DNA of 9,744 nucleotides from Cyanobacteria bacterium UBA11372 (GTDB taxonomy: Bacteria > Cyanobacteriota > Cyanobacteriia > Cyanobacteriales > Aerosakkonemataceae): contig DNGG01000353.1 of assembly GCA_003486675.1 (NCBI GenBank), positions 1-9,744 of the forward strand. The letters run 5' to 3'. The translations under genes and the position numbers were made by a program. Each line of letters starts with the position of its first letter. The stretch's first letter is position 1. Below, one piece after another: positions 1 to 5,914 of this stretch. The notes below the pieces were generated by a model that saw only the letters and a list, made by a program, of their open reading frames with translations, had not been told where the DNA came from and searched no databases.

Positions 1-1082
1 AGCGTCGCCAAACTGTAGTCAGAGGTGACGTAGAAAGTTTCCCACATCCGGTTGCTTTGGAAGTAACTATAATAGAGGGGATGGCTCATTTTTGCTTGGA
101 AAGGTAGGGGAATTTCCTTGCGCGCGATCGCTCTCAATTCTACAGGCGGGCGGTACGTACTCAACGCTGCTGGCAATGCTAACCAAGCACTTTTTTCATC
201 CATCCGATTTGCTGCTTCTGGACTATCGCCCCACCAGATCCAAGATACGGCACTCATACCGCTATCCCAAGTACCGCGATCGAAACCTCGACTTTCCGCA
301 CCTCCAGCAGTACCCCAACTCAAGCGCAATGCCATATTAGCGGCGTACCAATCTAAAGTAGCTTTTGCCAATTGTTTTAATTCGGGAGTTTTGGCAAAGT
401 CGTAAAGATTGAGCAATCCGGCAATAGAATAACCGTAATAAGTCGAAGAATGAAATTCGCCTTGTCCGATAGTCAAAAACTTGTTAAGTTCCGAACGCAA
501 CCATGCTTCATTAGTAGCAGCACTCGCCGGATCGCCATTAGGAAAACCGCTACCATCCATTAAAGCAAGTCCCGACATGCGTTTCATAAACATGTGGTTT
601 TCGGTACCAGTACCTACCCATTGTAAAACGCGATTTGGTTCCAGCATACTGCGATAAGATGCTGTTACGTTATCTGGCATTTGGTCGCGAAATAAGAAAA
701 AAATGCGAACGTCGTGAATGGTGCGAAAATGGTAAATACTCGACTTGGCACGCTCGATTCCCATCAGGATATCCCAGCTTTCTTGGCGATTGTAGCGATC
801 GCCTAAACTCAAACGAGCTAAAATAACCGGGAGCAAGTATTTGTGCGGATCTTCGATGTTCTCCCGCTGCCACCAAGCATCGAGTTTATTTAAGTCTTCG
901 GCGGCTAATTTTTCCCTGATCGCCATACTGCGTCCTTCAAACGTTGCCGGTAGACGGCTGATTTGCGTGCTGGTAGGCGCTGGAGTGCTTTGTGCAAGCG
1001 GCTTTGATTCCGTTTTGGGGAGGGAACAGGCGGCGGTAAACTGGGTGAGGAGGAATGCGATCGCGAGAATTCGCAGTTTCAT
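1..1082 (-). CDS. Secreted lipoprotein, probable alpha/alpha-toroid carbohydrate-active protein; partial, C-terminus off left edge
   Basis: The frame is open from an ATG at 1082 to the window edge, giving 360 residues without a stop, so the C-terminus is missing. Residues 1-19 form a lipoprotein signal: basic KLR, a hydrophobic stretch, then FTAAC with Cys19 as the likely lipidated residue, followed by a Ser/Thr/Pro-rich linker to about residue 45. The rest is helical and rich in aromatics. Visible motifs are GTGTENH (157-163), GEFHSSTYYGY (208-218) and ESRGFDR (263-269). The TENH and E-F/W-x-S-x-x-Y pattern followed by helices resembles six-hairpin (alpha/alpha toroid) glycosidase or polysaccharide-lyase-like proteins. 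That fold assignment is inference from motif memory, and no substrate can be named. A GGAAGAG sequence lies 8 nt before the ATG. The upstream neighbour (DUF29) is divergent. The reading frame itself is certain; the function is not. Confidence 0.8.
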   Translation of the reverse strand, partial: MKLRILAIAFLLTQFTAACSLPKTESKPLAQSTPAPTSTQISRLPATFEGRSMAIREKLAAEDLNKLDAWWQRENIEDPHKYLLPVILARLSLGDRYNRQESWDILMGIERAKSSIYHFRTIHDVRIFFLFRDQMPDNVTASYRSMLEPNRVLQWVGTGTENHMFMKRMSGLALMDGSGFPNGDPASAATNEAWLRSELNKFLTIGQGEFHSSTYYGYSIAGLLNLYDFAKTPELKQLAKATLDWYAANMALRLSWGTAGGAESRGFDRGTWDSGMSAVSWIWWGDSPEAANRMDEKSAWLALPAALSTYRPPVELRAIARKEIPLPFQAKMSHPLYYSYFQSNRMWETFYVTSDYSLAT

Positions 1083-1207
1083 TAGTTTGGCTCTTCCGTA
1101 CTTAATGCGATCAAGTTTGCTGATTGAAGATTAGCTAAGATCGTAGCAGTTTGATTAGAGTAAAAAGTTACTCAATTACGTGAGAGGCAACAGTGAGTAA
1201 AAAGCGC

Positions 1208-1213
1208 TATAAT
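1208..1213 (+). promoter_or_regulatory. Possible -10 element for the DUF29 gene
   Basis: A perfect TATAAT hexamer lies about 115 nt upstream of the chosen DUF29 start. The position 17 nt further upstream does not resemble TTGACA, so this is only a candidate. Confidence 0.25.
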
Positions 1214-1229
1214 CCATCCGCACCGCTAG

Positions 1230-1246
1230 GCGATCGCACTCTTTGT
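1230..1246 (-). repeat. Inverted copy of a dispersed HIP1-containing repeat
   Basis: The sequence is GCGATCGCACTCTTTGT, the exact reverse complement of the first 17 nt of the 46-bp repeats at 2684-2729 and 2765-2810. It overlaps the GTG at 1245. Confidence 0.8.
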
Positions 1247-1328
1247 GTTATTGTATAGATGGAACAGGACGACGTTTAATACCTGTTTCAACAACTCGCT
1301 CTACATAAATTTGATAACTAAAGACAAT

Positions 1329-1805
1329 ATGAATCCAGATTTACAGCTAAAATCTATCTCTAATACATCAAACCTTTACGATACAGATTTCTATTTGTGG
1401 GCGCAAACGACTGCACAATTGTTAAAAGAAAAAAGACTAGATATGGTAGACTTTGAGAATTTAATAGAAGAAATTGAAAGCATGGGTAAAAGCGATAAGA
1501 AAGAATTAAAAAGCCGAATAACAACGTTAATAGAACATCTTTTGAAAATTAAATATTGGCAATCCGAAAAAGCTAATAATGCTAGAGGATGGCGGCAAAC
1601 TATTGTCGAACAAAGAAGGCAAATTGAATATTTATTGGAAGATAGTCCCAGTCTGAGAGGATTGTTATCAGAAATATGGAGTGAATGTTATGTTAATGCT
1701 AGGAAAGATATAATAAAAAAATATGAATTAGATGCAGAAATATTTCCCAGCGAACCTGCATTTAGTTTAGAGGATATCCTCAATGAGAATTATATACCAG
1801 AGTAA
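1329..1805 (+). CDS. DUF29 family protein
   Basis: A 158-residue protein with the recognisable DUF29 (PF01724) N-terminal signature: LYDTDFYLWAQTTAQLL (16-32), then a D-x-x-x-LIEEIESMG segment (41-53) and the SRITTLIEHLLKIKYW helix (62-78). A basic middle section follows (RGWRQTIVEQRRQIEYLLE, 86-104), then a helix rich in W and Y. The length is normal for the family. It is cytosolic, with no signal peptide or membrane segment. DUF29 proteins are very common and multicopy in cyanobacteria, and I know of no established biochemical role. A GTG at 1245 would add 28 residues, but that stretch lies partly in a dispersed repeat, and family members begin near the ATG at 1329, so I chose 1329. There is no strong ribosome binding site. 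It seems to be a single-gene unit. Confidence 0.9.
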   Translation: MNPDLQLKSISNTSNLYDTDFYLWAQTTAQLLKEKRLDMVDFENLIEEIESMGKSDKKELKSRITTLIEHLLKIKYWQSEKANNARGWRQTIVEQRRQIEYLLEDSPSLRGLLSEIWSECYVNARKDIIKKYELDAEIFPSEPAFSLEDILNENYIPE

Positions 1806-1886
1806 TTACCAGAGAAGGCTTTGGTAAGAAAAGGAATAAGAGGTCTAACAGCGATTGTAGGCGATACGTGCTTTGTCTGCAAAAGT

Positions 1887-1942
1887 GCGTTCGCGTAGCG
1901 TGCCGGAGGCATATCGCTTCGCTAGCCGCAAGGCAATATCGC
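1887..1942. repeat. Dispersed cyanobacterial palindromic element
   Basis: Contains the core GTAGCGTGCCGGAGGCATAT flanked by GCG and CGC, followed by a second arm, TTCGCTAGCCGCAAGGC. This type of element is scattered through many cyanobacterial genomes (from memory). A near-copy on the opposite strand lies inside the NB-ARC gene at 5188-5219. Confidence 0.7.
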
Positions 1943-1971
1943 CTATCAACAAAAAAGTGAGGGGCGATCGC
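1942..1971 (+). repeat. Copy of 30-bp HIP1 repeat
   Basis: Reads CCTATCAAC, an A-run, then GTGAGGGGCGATCGC. It differs at only a few positions from the units at 2700-2729, 2729-2758 and 2781-2810. Confidence 0.75.
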
Positions 1972-2028
1972 TTCTTGAATGAGTACGTAAGTCTTAAAAT
2001 GGAACATTGTCGATCGGTTGAAGAGCAT

Positions 2029-2042
2029 GAGGGCTGATTTTG
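2029..2042 (+). promoter_or_regulatory. Ribosome binding site and TTG start of the GIY-YIG gene
   Basis: GAGGG (2029-2033) stands 6 nt before TTG (2040-2042). This spacing decides the start, because no in-frame ATG or GTG is available between the upstream stop and the domain. Confidence 0.6.
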
Positions 2043-2405
2043 AATGAAGTTGAGGAGCAAGCCAAAAGACTGCTGCAAACGCTATTATCTGTGCCGTTTG
2101 AGTCTTGTGCATTAATCACCCGTGAATTTCGAGATCTCCCACTGTCACCTGGACTGTATGCCGTCAAGCATCGGGAGCATGGGCTACTTTATCTTGGCAA
2201 AGCAAAAAAACTCCGAGAGCGATTTAGAGGTGGACACAAAGCCTGCACCTGGTCATGGTTGGATGATTATAACCATCGAGACGTTGCAATCGCGTTCGTA
2301 CCGCTGTCAATGGTTGATGTTCTAAAATTGGGAGATGAGCTAGAAAGCATTCTGATTCATGCGACACAGCCCCCATACAATGCGAGATATCCTAGTAGAG
2401 ACTAA
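2040..2405 (+). CDS. Stand-alone GIY-YIG domain nuclease-like protein
   Basis: A 121-residue protein that is nearly all GIY-YIG domain. Family motifs can be read in order: GLY (38-40) as the GIY element, YLG (51-53) as the YIG element, an Arg in KLRERF (59 or 61) as the likely catalytic Arg, Glu102 in the helix ELESILIHA as the metal-binding Glu, and PPYN with Asn114. The catalytic set therefore looks complete, which suggests a metal-dependent DNA endonuclease. The target is unknown. No DNA-binding domain is fused; residues 1-30 are helical. The frame opens just after a TGA at 2028. The best start is TTG at 2040, 6 nt after GAGGG (2029-2033); no in-frame ATG lies near the domain start. The next gene starts 11 nt after the stop, so the two are probably cotranscribed. 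Confidence 0.85.
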   Translation: MNEVEEQAKRLLQTLLSVPFESCALITREFRDLPLSPGLYAVKHREHGLLYLGKAKKLRERFRGGHKACTWSWLDDYNHRDVAIAFVPLSMVDVLKLGDELESILIHATQPPYNARYPSRD

Positions 2406-2416
2406 AGGTAGTAACT

Positions 2417-2656
2417 ATGCAAACTCTCCCACAAACTGATAGGAAACATCTCAGCCATGATGCGGCATTGATGTTATTGGCAGTGTTACCGGAGCGCATT
2501 CGCGATGCTTATTTGAATTATGCCAAACAGATTGACTACTCCATCGAAATGGTACTGGAGATGGCACTAGCCGACTTCCTCGACCCTGATTCATTGACGT
2601 TTACAGACTGTAAGCCTCAGATCGGTTTACCTCTAAACGAAGATCGGGTTGCATGA
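2417..2656 (+). CDS. Small helical protein paired with the GIY-YIG gene
   Basis: A 79-residue acidic protein with no name I can assign. Residues 13-56 contain two predicted helices, AALMLLAVLPERIRDAYLNY and YSIEMVLEMALADFLD, followed by a short polar tail. The P-E-R-I-R...Y-S-I-E-M-V-L-E-M-A arrangement resembles small cyanobacterial proteins with ribbon-helix-helix-like or antitoxin-like helices; that is inference. The ATG lies 11 nt after the GIY-YIG stop, with GGTAG as a modest ribosome binding site, so the two genes form an operon. It could be a regulator, a specificity partner or an inhibitor of the nuclease. No signal peptide or membrane segment is seen. Hairpin repeats follow the stop and may end the transcript. 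Confidence 0.7.
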   Translation: MQTLPQTDRKHLSHDAALMLLAVLPERIRDAYLNYAKQIDYSIEMVLEMALADFLDPDSLTFTDCKPQIGLPLNEDRVA

Positions 2657-2893
2657 TCGGGAATCGGAGGGCGATCGCGCTATACAAAGAGTGCGATCGC
2701 CTCTCAGTAAAAAAGTGAGGGGCGATCGCCTATCAATAAAAAAGTAAAAAGCGATCGCATCCACACAAAGAGTGCGATCGCCTCTCAGTAAAAAAGTGAG
2801 GGGCGATCGCATTTAGCTACCCAACGATTGGAATTAAAAACCTTGAACGTTTGAGGGGATATCCAAACTCAATTTTGCCTATTGCAGCATCTG
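2657..2893. other. Gap between convergent genes with HIP1 hairpin array
   Basis: Six GCGATCGC sites lie within 2671-2810. From 2811 to 2893 I see no gene, repeat or convincing terminator. The hairpin-forming units may end transcription from both sides. Confidence 0.6.
2684..2810 (+). repeat. HIP1 hairpin repeat array (two exact 46-bp copies plus a divergent copy between)
   Basis: Positions 2684-2729 and 2765-2810 are identical 46-bp units, ACAAAGAGTGCGATCGCC... to ...GAGGGGCGATCGC. A degenerate 30-bp unit at 2729-2758 lies between them. Each exact unit can fold: GCGATCGCCTCTCA pairs with TGAGGGGCGATCGC (one T-G wobble) around an A-rich loop. Direct order and hairpin structure make this a dispersed repeat cluster that may act as a terminator for the flanking convergent genes. 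Confidence 0.85.
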
Positions 2894-3382
2894 TTATCTG
2901 AGATTATAAGTGAAATTTTGAACCCGACCTCCACCTATATCGACCTGTTGAAAACGTTCTATTCTTGAATTGGGAAAGTTAGTATTAGGAGAAGTATCCA
3001 GCCTATAGCAGTTTCCTCCCAGGTTAAGAATAGTAAAAACGGAAGAAGCAACGCAAAAAGAATGGTTGCCACTCCAAACGCTTCTGCCGTCAGTACTTCT
3101 TGCGTAAACATAATAGTACCTATTTCTTCTCCAAAGTTCATGAGGGTAAACCTGAGTACACTGACCTGGCTTTAATTTCCACCACCCCTCTGAAAGCCAA
3201 CTTCCTCCTATGCTATCAGCAAACGTTTCTCGATTATCGACACTATTCCAATATCCAAATGCTAGTTCAACCTGTTTATTTGATCTATTACAAACTGAGA
3301 ACCATGCGTTAGCCTGCTTGGGAAATAACAAGAAAAAAGCTAAAAAGAATACTGTGCCTGTAAAAAAAGAATATTTTTTCAT
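2894..3382 (-). CDS. Secreted DUF1036 protein (copy A)
   Basis: A 162-residue protein starting at the ATG at 3382. Another ATG two codons upstream (3388) is equally possible. Residues 1-26 are a signal peptide: KK, a long Phe/Leu core, and ANA before Trp27. The mature part is one DUF1036-type domain: VCNRS (30-34), an AFGYW strand (41-45), GWWKLKPGQC (66-75), YYYVYAR (89-95), W103, SFC (108-110) and NC (124-125). Cys31, 75, 110 and 125 probably form two disulfides outside the cytoplasm. No catalytic residues are evident and the function of the family is not known to me. It is the second gene of a pair, 51-57 nt after copy B. The two copies are clear paralogues, though diverged. Confidence 0.85.
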   Translation of the reverse strand: MKKYSFFTGTVFFLAFFLLFPKQANAWFSVCNRSNKQVELAFGYWNSVDNRETFADSIGGSWLSEGWWKLKPGQCTQVYPHELWRRNRYYYVYARSTDGRSVWSGNHSFCVASSVFTILNLGGNCYRLDTSPNTNFPNSRIERFQQVDIGGGRVQNFTYNLR

Positions 3383-3439
3383 ATGCATATCTTAGATAGA
3401 TGATGTACTTCACAATAAACCTTTAGCAGCAAATGCAGG

Positions 3440-3985
3440 CTAATTGAACGTGAAGGTGAAAAAACTAGATGCATTTCCTGTTGTAAAGAAAGGAACCATT
3501 CGTCCACCTCGCGATCGACATTCACTGCTGGAATAATTGACTTCACTATTAAAAGTAAATGGATTTGTAGGATGAATACAGTACTGATATGAGTTACCCC
3601 AAATCCTCCCACTGCCTTGTGCATATACAGCCACTACGTCACTGGCATTACCTGTGTAAATCACCTGGCATTGACCCGACCTCAAATTCCACCATCCTTG
3701 ACTATTAGTAATAGTGCTTGCACCTGCACCATTACTTCCAAAACGTCCTATTCTTTTTGTTGTATAGGCAACGTAAATAGGATTTGTGGAGGAGTTGTTA
3801 CAGACTCGAAAACCAACAGGTTCTGGTGGGCTGGGTGGGTTTGGACTAGTTCCTCGGATTGTTTGCGGACAACCTATACCTAAATTACGACAAGCCCAAG
3901 TTCTGGCATAAGTAGATGGCTGGATTGATAACACTGTTGCGAAACTGAGTACAGTAATCACTACTGCTGAGTGTGTAAGTTTCAT
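3440..3985 (-). CDS. Secreted DUF1036 protein (copy B)
   Basis: A 181-residue protein from the ATG at 3985, which has GAGGAAG about 7 nt upstream; this decides against an in-frame start at 4033. Residues 1-27 are a signal peptide (MKLTHSAVV..., hydrophobic core, TYA before Arg28). A Pro-rich linker follows (46-56) after an extra cysteine pair (Cys32, Cys39) that copy A lacks. The DUF1036 domain then reads VCNNSS (61-66), VAYTTK, GWWNLRSGQC (97-106), VAVYAQG, W129, YC (135-136) and EC (155-156). Cys62 to Cys106 is 44 residues apart, exactly as in copy A (31 to 75). It is the first gene of the DUF1036 pair, probably exported to the periplasm or outside the cell. The role is unknown. Confidence 0.87.
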   Translation of the reverse strand: MKLTHSAVVITVLSFATVLSIQPSTYARTWACRNLGIGCPQTIRGTSPNPPSPPEPVGFRVCNNSSTNPIYVAYTTKRIGRFGSNGAGASTITNSQGWWNLRSGQCQVIYTGNASDVVAVYAQGSGRIWGNSYQYCIHPTNPFTFNSEVNYSSSECRSRGGRMVPFFTTGNASSFFTFTFN

Positions 3986-4326
3986 TGTTTGTCTTCCTCT
4001 TCTTCTGGATCTAGTACCGCTTAATTTGAGCAAAACTTGGATATACCCACCTTTAAGATTTGACTACACTTTATTCAACTGCTGGATGCAGGATAATACC
4101 TAGCTAGGCACAAAGAAATTAACACAATATAAGTGGTGGTTACTTTTTTGGGTTATAGTACATCCTCTTTAAGGAGGAATTCTTTGTCTTTTCTATCAAA
4201 CCCCAAGACTGATCGCTTTGTCAGTCGGATCGAGATCGGAACTTTTTCCCAAAAATTCCCGATTTGTAGGAAAAATGTCGGAAAGATCGGATAGCATAGG
4301 AATTACCGCACCCATCTGACCGATCT
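3986..4326. other. Divergent regulatory gap between DUF1036 operon and STAND ATPase gene
   Basis: A 341-bp gap that must hold promoters for both directions. I see a TATAGT at 4154-4159 as a possible plus-strand -10, without a good -35. A perfect AAGGAGG follows at 4171-4177 with a short ORF behind it. Repeated GATCGGA/GATCGAG words occur between 4225 and 4290. No RNA gene is recognised. Confidence 0.45.
4184..4294 (+). CDS. Possible 36-residue leader peptide ORF (TTG start)
   Basis: TTG at 4184 stands 6 nt after a perfect AAGGAGG (4171-4177) and opens a frame of 36 codons, starting TTG-TCT-TTT and ending at TAG 4292-4294. The peptide, (M)SFLSNPKTDRFVS..., is basic and has no recognisable family. 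The stop lies 32 nt before the ATG of the STAND ATPase gene, which itself lacks a clear ribosome binding site. It may be a leader ORF or a chance match; the strong Shine-Dalgarno is the only support. Confidence 0.3.
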   Translation: MSFLSNPKTDRFVSRIEIGTFSQKFPICRKNVGKIG

Positions 4327-5742
4327 ATGGACATCGCAGAAGTCTTGAAACTCGCTGATGAACTGCTCTTCACGCATACGGGCGAACACCTAGACCATCT
4401 GCAAGAAACAATTCTTAAAGGTACTTTACAAGGTCAGAAATATGCCAAAATTGCCTCGGAAAACCATTTAAGTGAAGGTCATGTTCGAGATACTGCATCG
4501 GAATTATGGCAAGCTTTATCCGATGTTTTAGGGGAAGATGTTAATAAATTAAATGCACGGAATATTTTAGAAAAAATTATTATTTCTAACAGTGGCTCAA
4601 TTGGATATTTGGTAAATGGGAATAAAGTAAGTATTTGTTCAAAACAAAAGCGATCGCCTAAATCTTCTCCCCAATCCAAGCCAACTGCAAACAAACCCTA
4701 CTTAGACATAGATAACGCCCCAGAAATTACCGCCTTTTACGGACGAACTGATGAATTAAACACTTTAAAAACCTGGCTAATTCAAGATTGCACCCGCATC
4801 ATTACCTTAACTGGCATTATCGGAATTGGCAAAACGACGCTAGCCATCAAACTAATTGAACAAATCCAAACGCAATTTGAATATATTGTTTATCGCAGTC
4901 TCCGGTATTGTCCAACTATAGATAGTTTTTTAACCGATATATTGCCAACCTTTATCTCTCCCATTATTCCCAATACCCTCGATCGCCAAGTCGATGTATT
5001 GCTTAAATTTTTACGCAAACATCGCTGCTTAATTATTATAGATGATTTACAGATGTTGTTTCAGCCAGGACAATTTGCTGGTCAATATAAACCAGAATTT
5101 GAAGGATACGCTCTTTTATTTAAACAGATTGCCGAATTGTCTCATGCAAGTAGTTTGTTATTGATTAGTAGCGAACAACCGGAAGATGCGATATGCCATC
5201 CGGCACGCTGCGCGATCGCAACTCGTAATAAATACACCCGTTGTTTAAAACTTACAGGTTTGGGAGAGTTTGCTAAACAAATATTAAAGGATAAAGAATT
5301 GTCAGATGAACAGATGTGGGATACGTTAATTGAAAAGTATCAAGGTCATCCTTTATGGTTAGAAATAACAGCCACGATGATTGAAGAATTATTCGCTGGC
5401 AAAGTCGCGGAATTTTTAGCTTATCCTGCCTTGGTATTGAGTAATTCGCTTGAATCTCAACTCAGTCGTTTGTGGATAAGATTAACCGAGTCAGAAAAAC
5501 AGGTAATGAATTATTTAGCCACACAAGAAGATGCGGTTACTTTGAGCCATATTTTACAGGAAATATCTCATCCTCCCACAGACTTATTAAAAGCCATACA
5601 ATCCTTAAAAAGACGTTTTTTTTTAGAAGATATGCCGAACACCATTGCCGCTAGTCATGGGGAGAATCATCGCTCTTCTTTACTAAAAATTAATCCAATT
5701 TTAAAACATTATCTCCTTTCTCTGCCATCGTTACCAACTTGA
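4327..5742 (+). CDS. STAND ATPase: vMAP-type N-terminal HTH + NB-ARC + winged helix, no sensor repeats
   Basis: A 471-residue cytosolic protein. Residues 1-84 match the N-terminal helix-turn-helix of cyanobacterial NB-ARC proteins (the vWA-MoxR-associated HTH, HTH_VMAP-M9 from memory): ALxLADELLF-like start, HLDHLQETILKGTLQGQKY and SEGHVRDTASELW. A polar linker follows (104-125). The NB-ARC domain spans about 137-370: FYGR (137-140), Walker A GIIGIGKTT (163-171), Walker B LIIIDD (235-240), a sensor-like LLLISSEQP (277-285), LTGLGEFA (309-316) and QGHPLWLEI (339-347). A winged helix follows (about 380-460). The protein stops there, with no WD40, TPR or pentapeptide repeats. Such ATPases act as nucleotide-driven switches that sense a trigger and oligomerise. 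A dispersed repeat is translated at residues 288-298. The start codon has no obvious ribosome binding site. Confidence 0.88.
   Translation: MDIAEVLKLADELLFTHTGEHLDHLQETILKGTLQGQKYAKIASENHLSEGHVRDTASELWQALSDVLGEDVNKLNARNILEKIIISNSGSIGYLVNGNKVSICSKQKRSPKSSPQSKPTANKPYLDIDNAPEITAFYGRTDELNTLKTWLIQDCTRIITLTGIIGIGKTTLAIKLIEQIQTQFEYIVYRSLRYCPTIDSFLTDILPTFISPIIPNTLDRQVDVLLKFLRKHRCLIIIDDLQMLFQPGQFAGQYKPEFEGYALLFKQIAELSHASSLLLISSEQPEDAICHPARCAIATRNKYTRCLKLTGLGEFAKQILKDKELSDEQMWDTLIEKYQGHPLWLEITATMIEELFAGKVAEFLAYPALVLSNSLESQLSRLWIRLTESEKQVMNYLATQEDAVTLSHILQEISHPPTDLLKAIQSLKRRFFLEDMPNTIAASHGENHRSSLLKINPILKHYLLSLPSLPT
5188..5219 (-). repeat. Dispersed palindromic repeat inside the NB-ARC coding frame
   Basis: GCGATATGCC, then A, then TCCGGCACGCT and GCGCGATCGC. 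This is a near reverse-complement copy of the intergenic element at about 1894-1917. It encodes AICHPARCAI (residues 288-297) without breaking the frame. Confidence 0.7.
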
Positions 5743-5746
5743 ACCG

Positions 5747-5780
5747 TAAAGCCCCCCTTGGCAAGGGGAGTTGGGGGGAT
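5747..5780 (+). terminator. Terminator-like GC hairpin after the STAND gene
   Basis: CCCCTT (5754-5759) pairs with AAGGGG (5763-5768). Alternatively CCCCCC (5752-5757) pairs with GGGGGG (5773-5778). It starts 10 nt after the stop. There is no T-tract, and this C-run/G-run element is also a common dispersed repeat in cyanobacteria. Confidence 0.5.
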
Positions 5781-5867
5781 CGATGCGTAAGTCCTATTGA
5801 ACTCAAAATCTCAGTTCTTGCACTATCTTTAAGTATAGGAGCGGGCAAATTTTGGCCTAAAGACGCC

Positions 5868-5908
5868 ATTACCCATTACCAATTACCCATTACCCATTAC
5901 CCATTACC
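5868..5908 (+). repeat. Heptamer tandem repeat (ATTACCC)
   Basis: Five or six ATTACCC units, with one degenerate ATTACCA unit, run to within 6 nt of the GST start codon. This belongs to the short tandemly repeated repetitive (STRR) heptamer class of cyanobacteria. It is not CRISPR-like, because there are no spacers. Confidence 0.9.
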
Positions 5909-5914
5909 TAATTT

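Larger units (their letters stand above)
1083..1328. other. Divergent intergenic region
   Basis: This gap separates the minus-strand lipoprotein gene from the plus-strand DUF29 gene. It holds a TATAAT hexamer at 1208-1213 in the right orientation for DUF29, without a good -35 at the usual distance. It also holds an inverted copy of a dispersed HIP1 repeat at 1230-1246. A GTG at 1245 extends the DUF29 frame upstream, but it lies inside this repeat. No RNA gene or further reading frame is visible. Confidence 0.5.
1806..2039. other. Repeat-rich gap after DUF29
   Basis: An imperfect inverted repeat, TTACCA (1806-1811) with TGGTAA (1822-1827), lies directly after the DUF29 stop. It has no T-tract and is a weak terminator candidate at best. 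Then come a palindromic dispersed element (1887-1942) and a 30-bp HIP1 repeat copy (1942-1971). The end of the gap holds the GAGGG ribosome binding site of the next gene. No further gene is visible. Confidence 0.55.

Noticed and set aside
92..405. Two plus-strand open frames near the left edge
   Set aside because: They lie antisense to the long lipoprotein frame, which has a signal peptide and coherent protein composition.
1780..2112. Minus-strand open frames across the gap after DUF29
   Set aside because: They cover dispersed repeats and the 5' end of the GIY-YIG gene, with no family pattern and repeat-derived composition.
2684..2810. Possible CRISPR array
   Set aside because: Only two exact units separated by a degenerate copy of the same repeat. 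There are no unique spacers and no cas genes nearby.
5868..5908. Possible CRISPR or telomere-like repeat
   Set aside because: Uninterrupted 7-nt units without spacers are typical of cyanobacterial STRR sequences.
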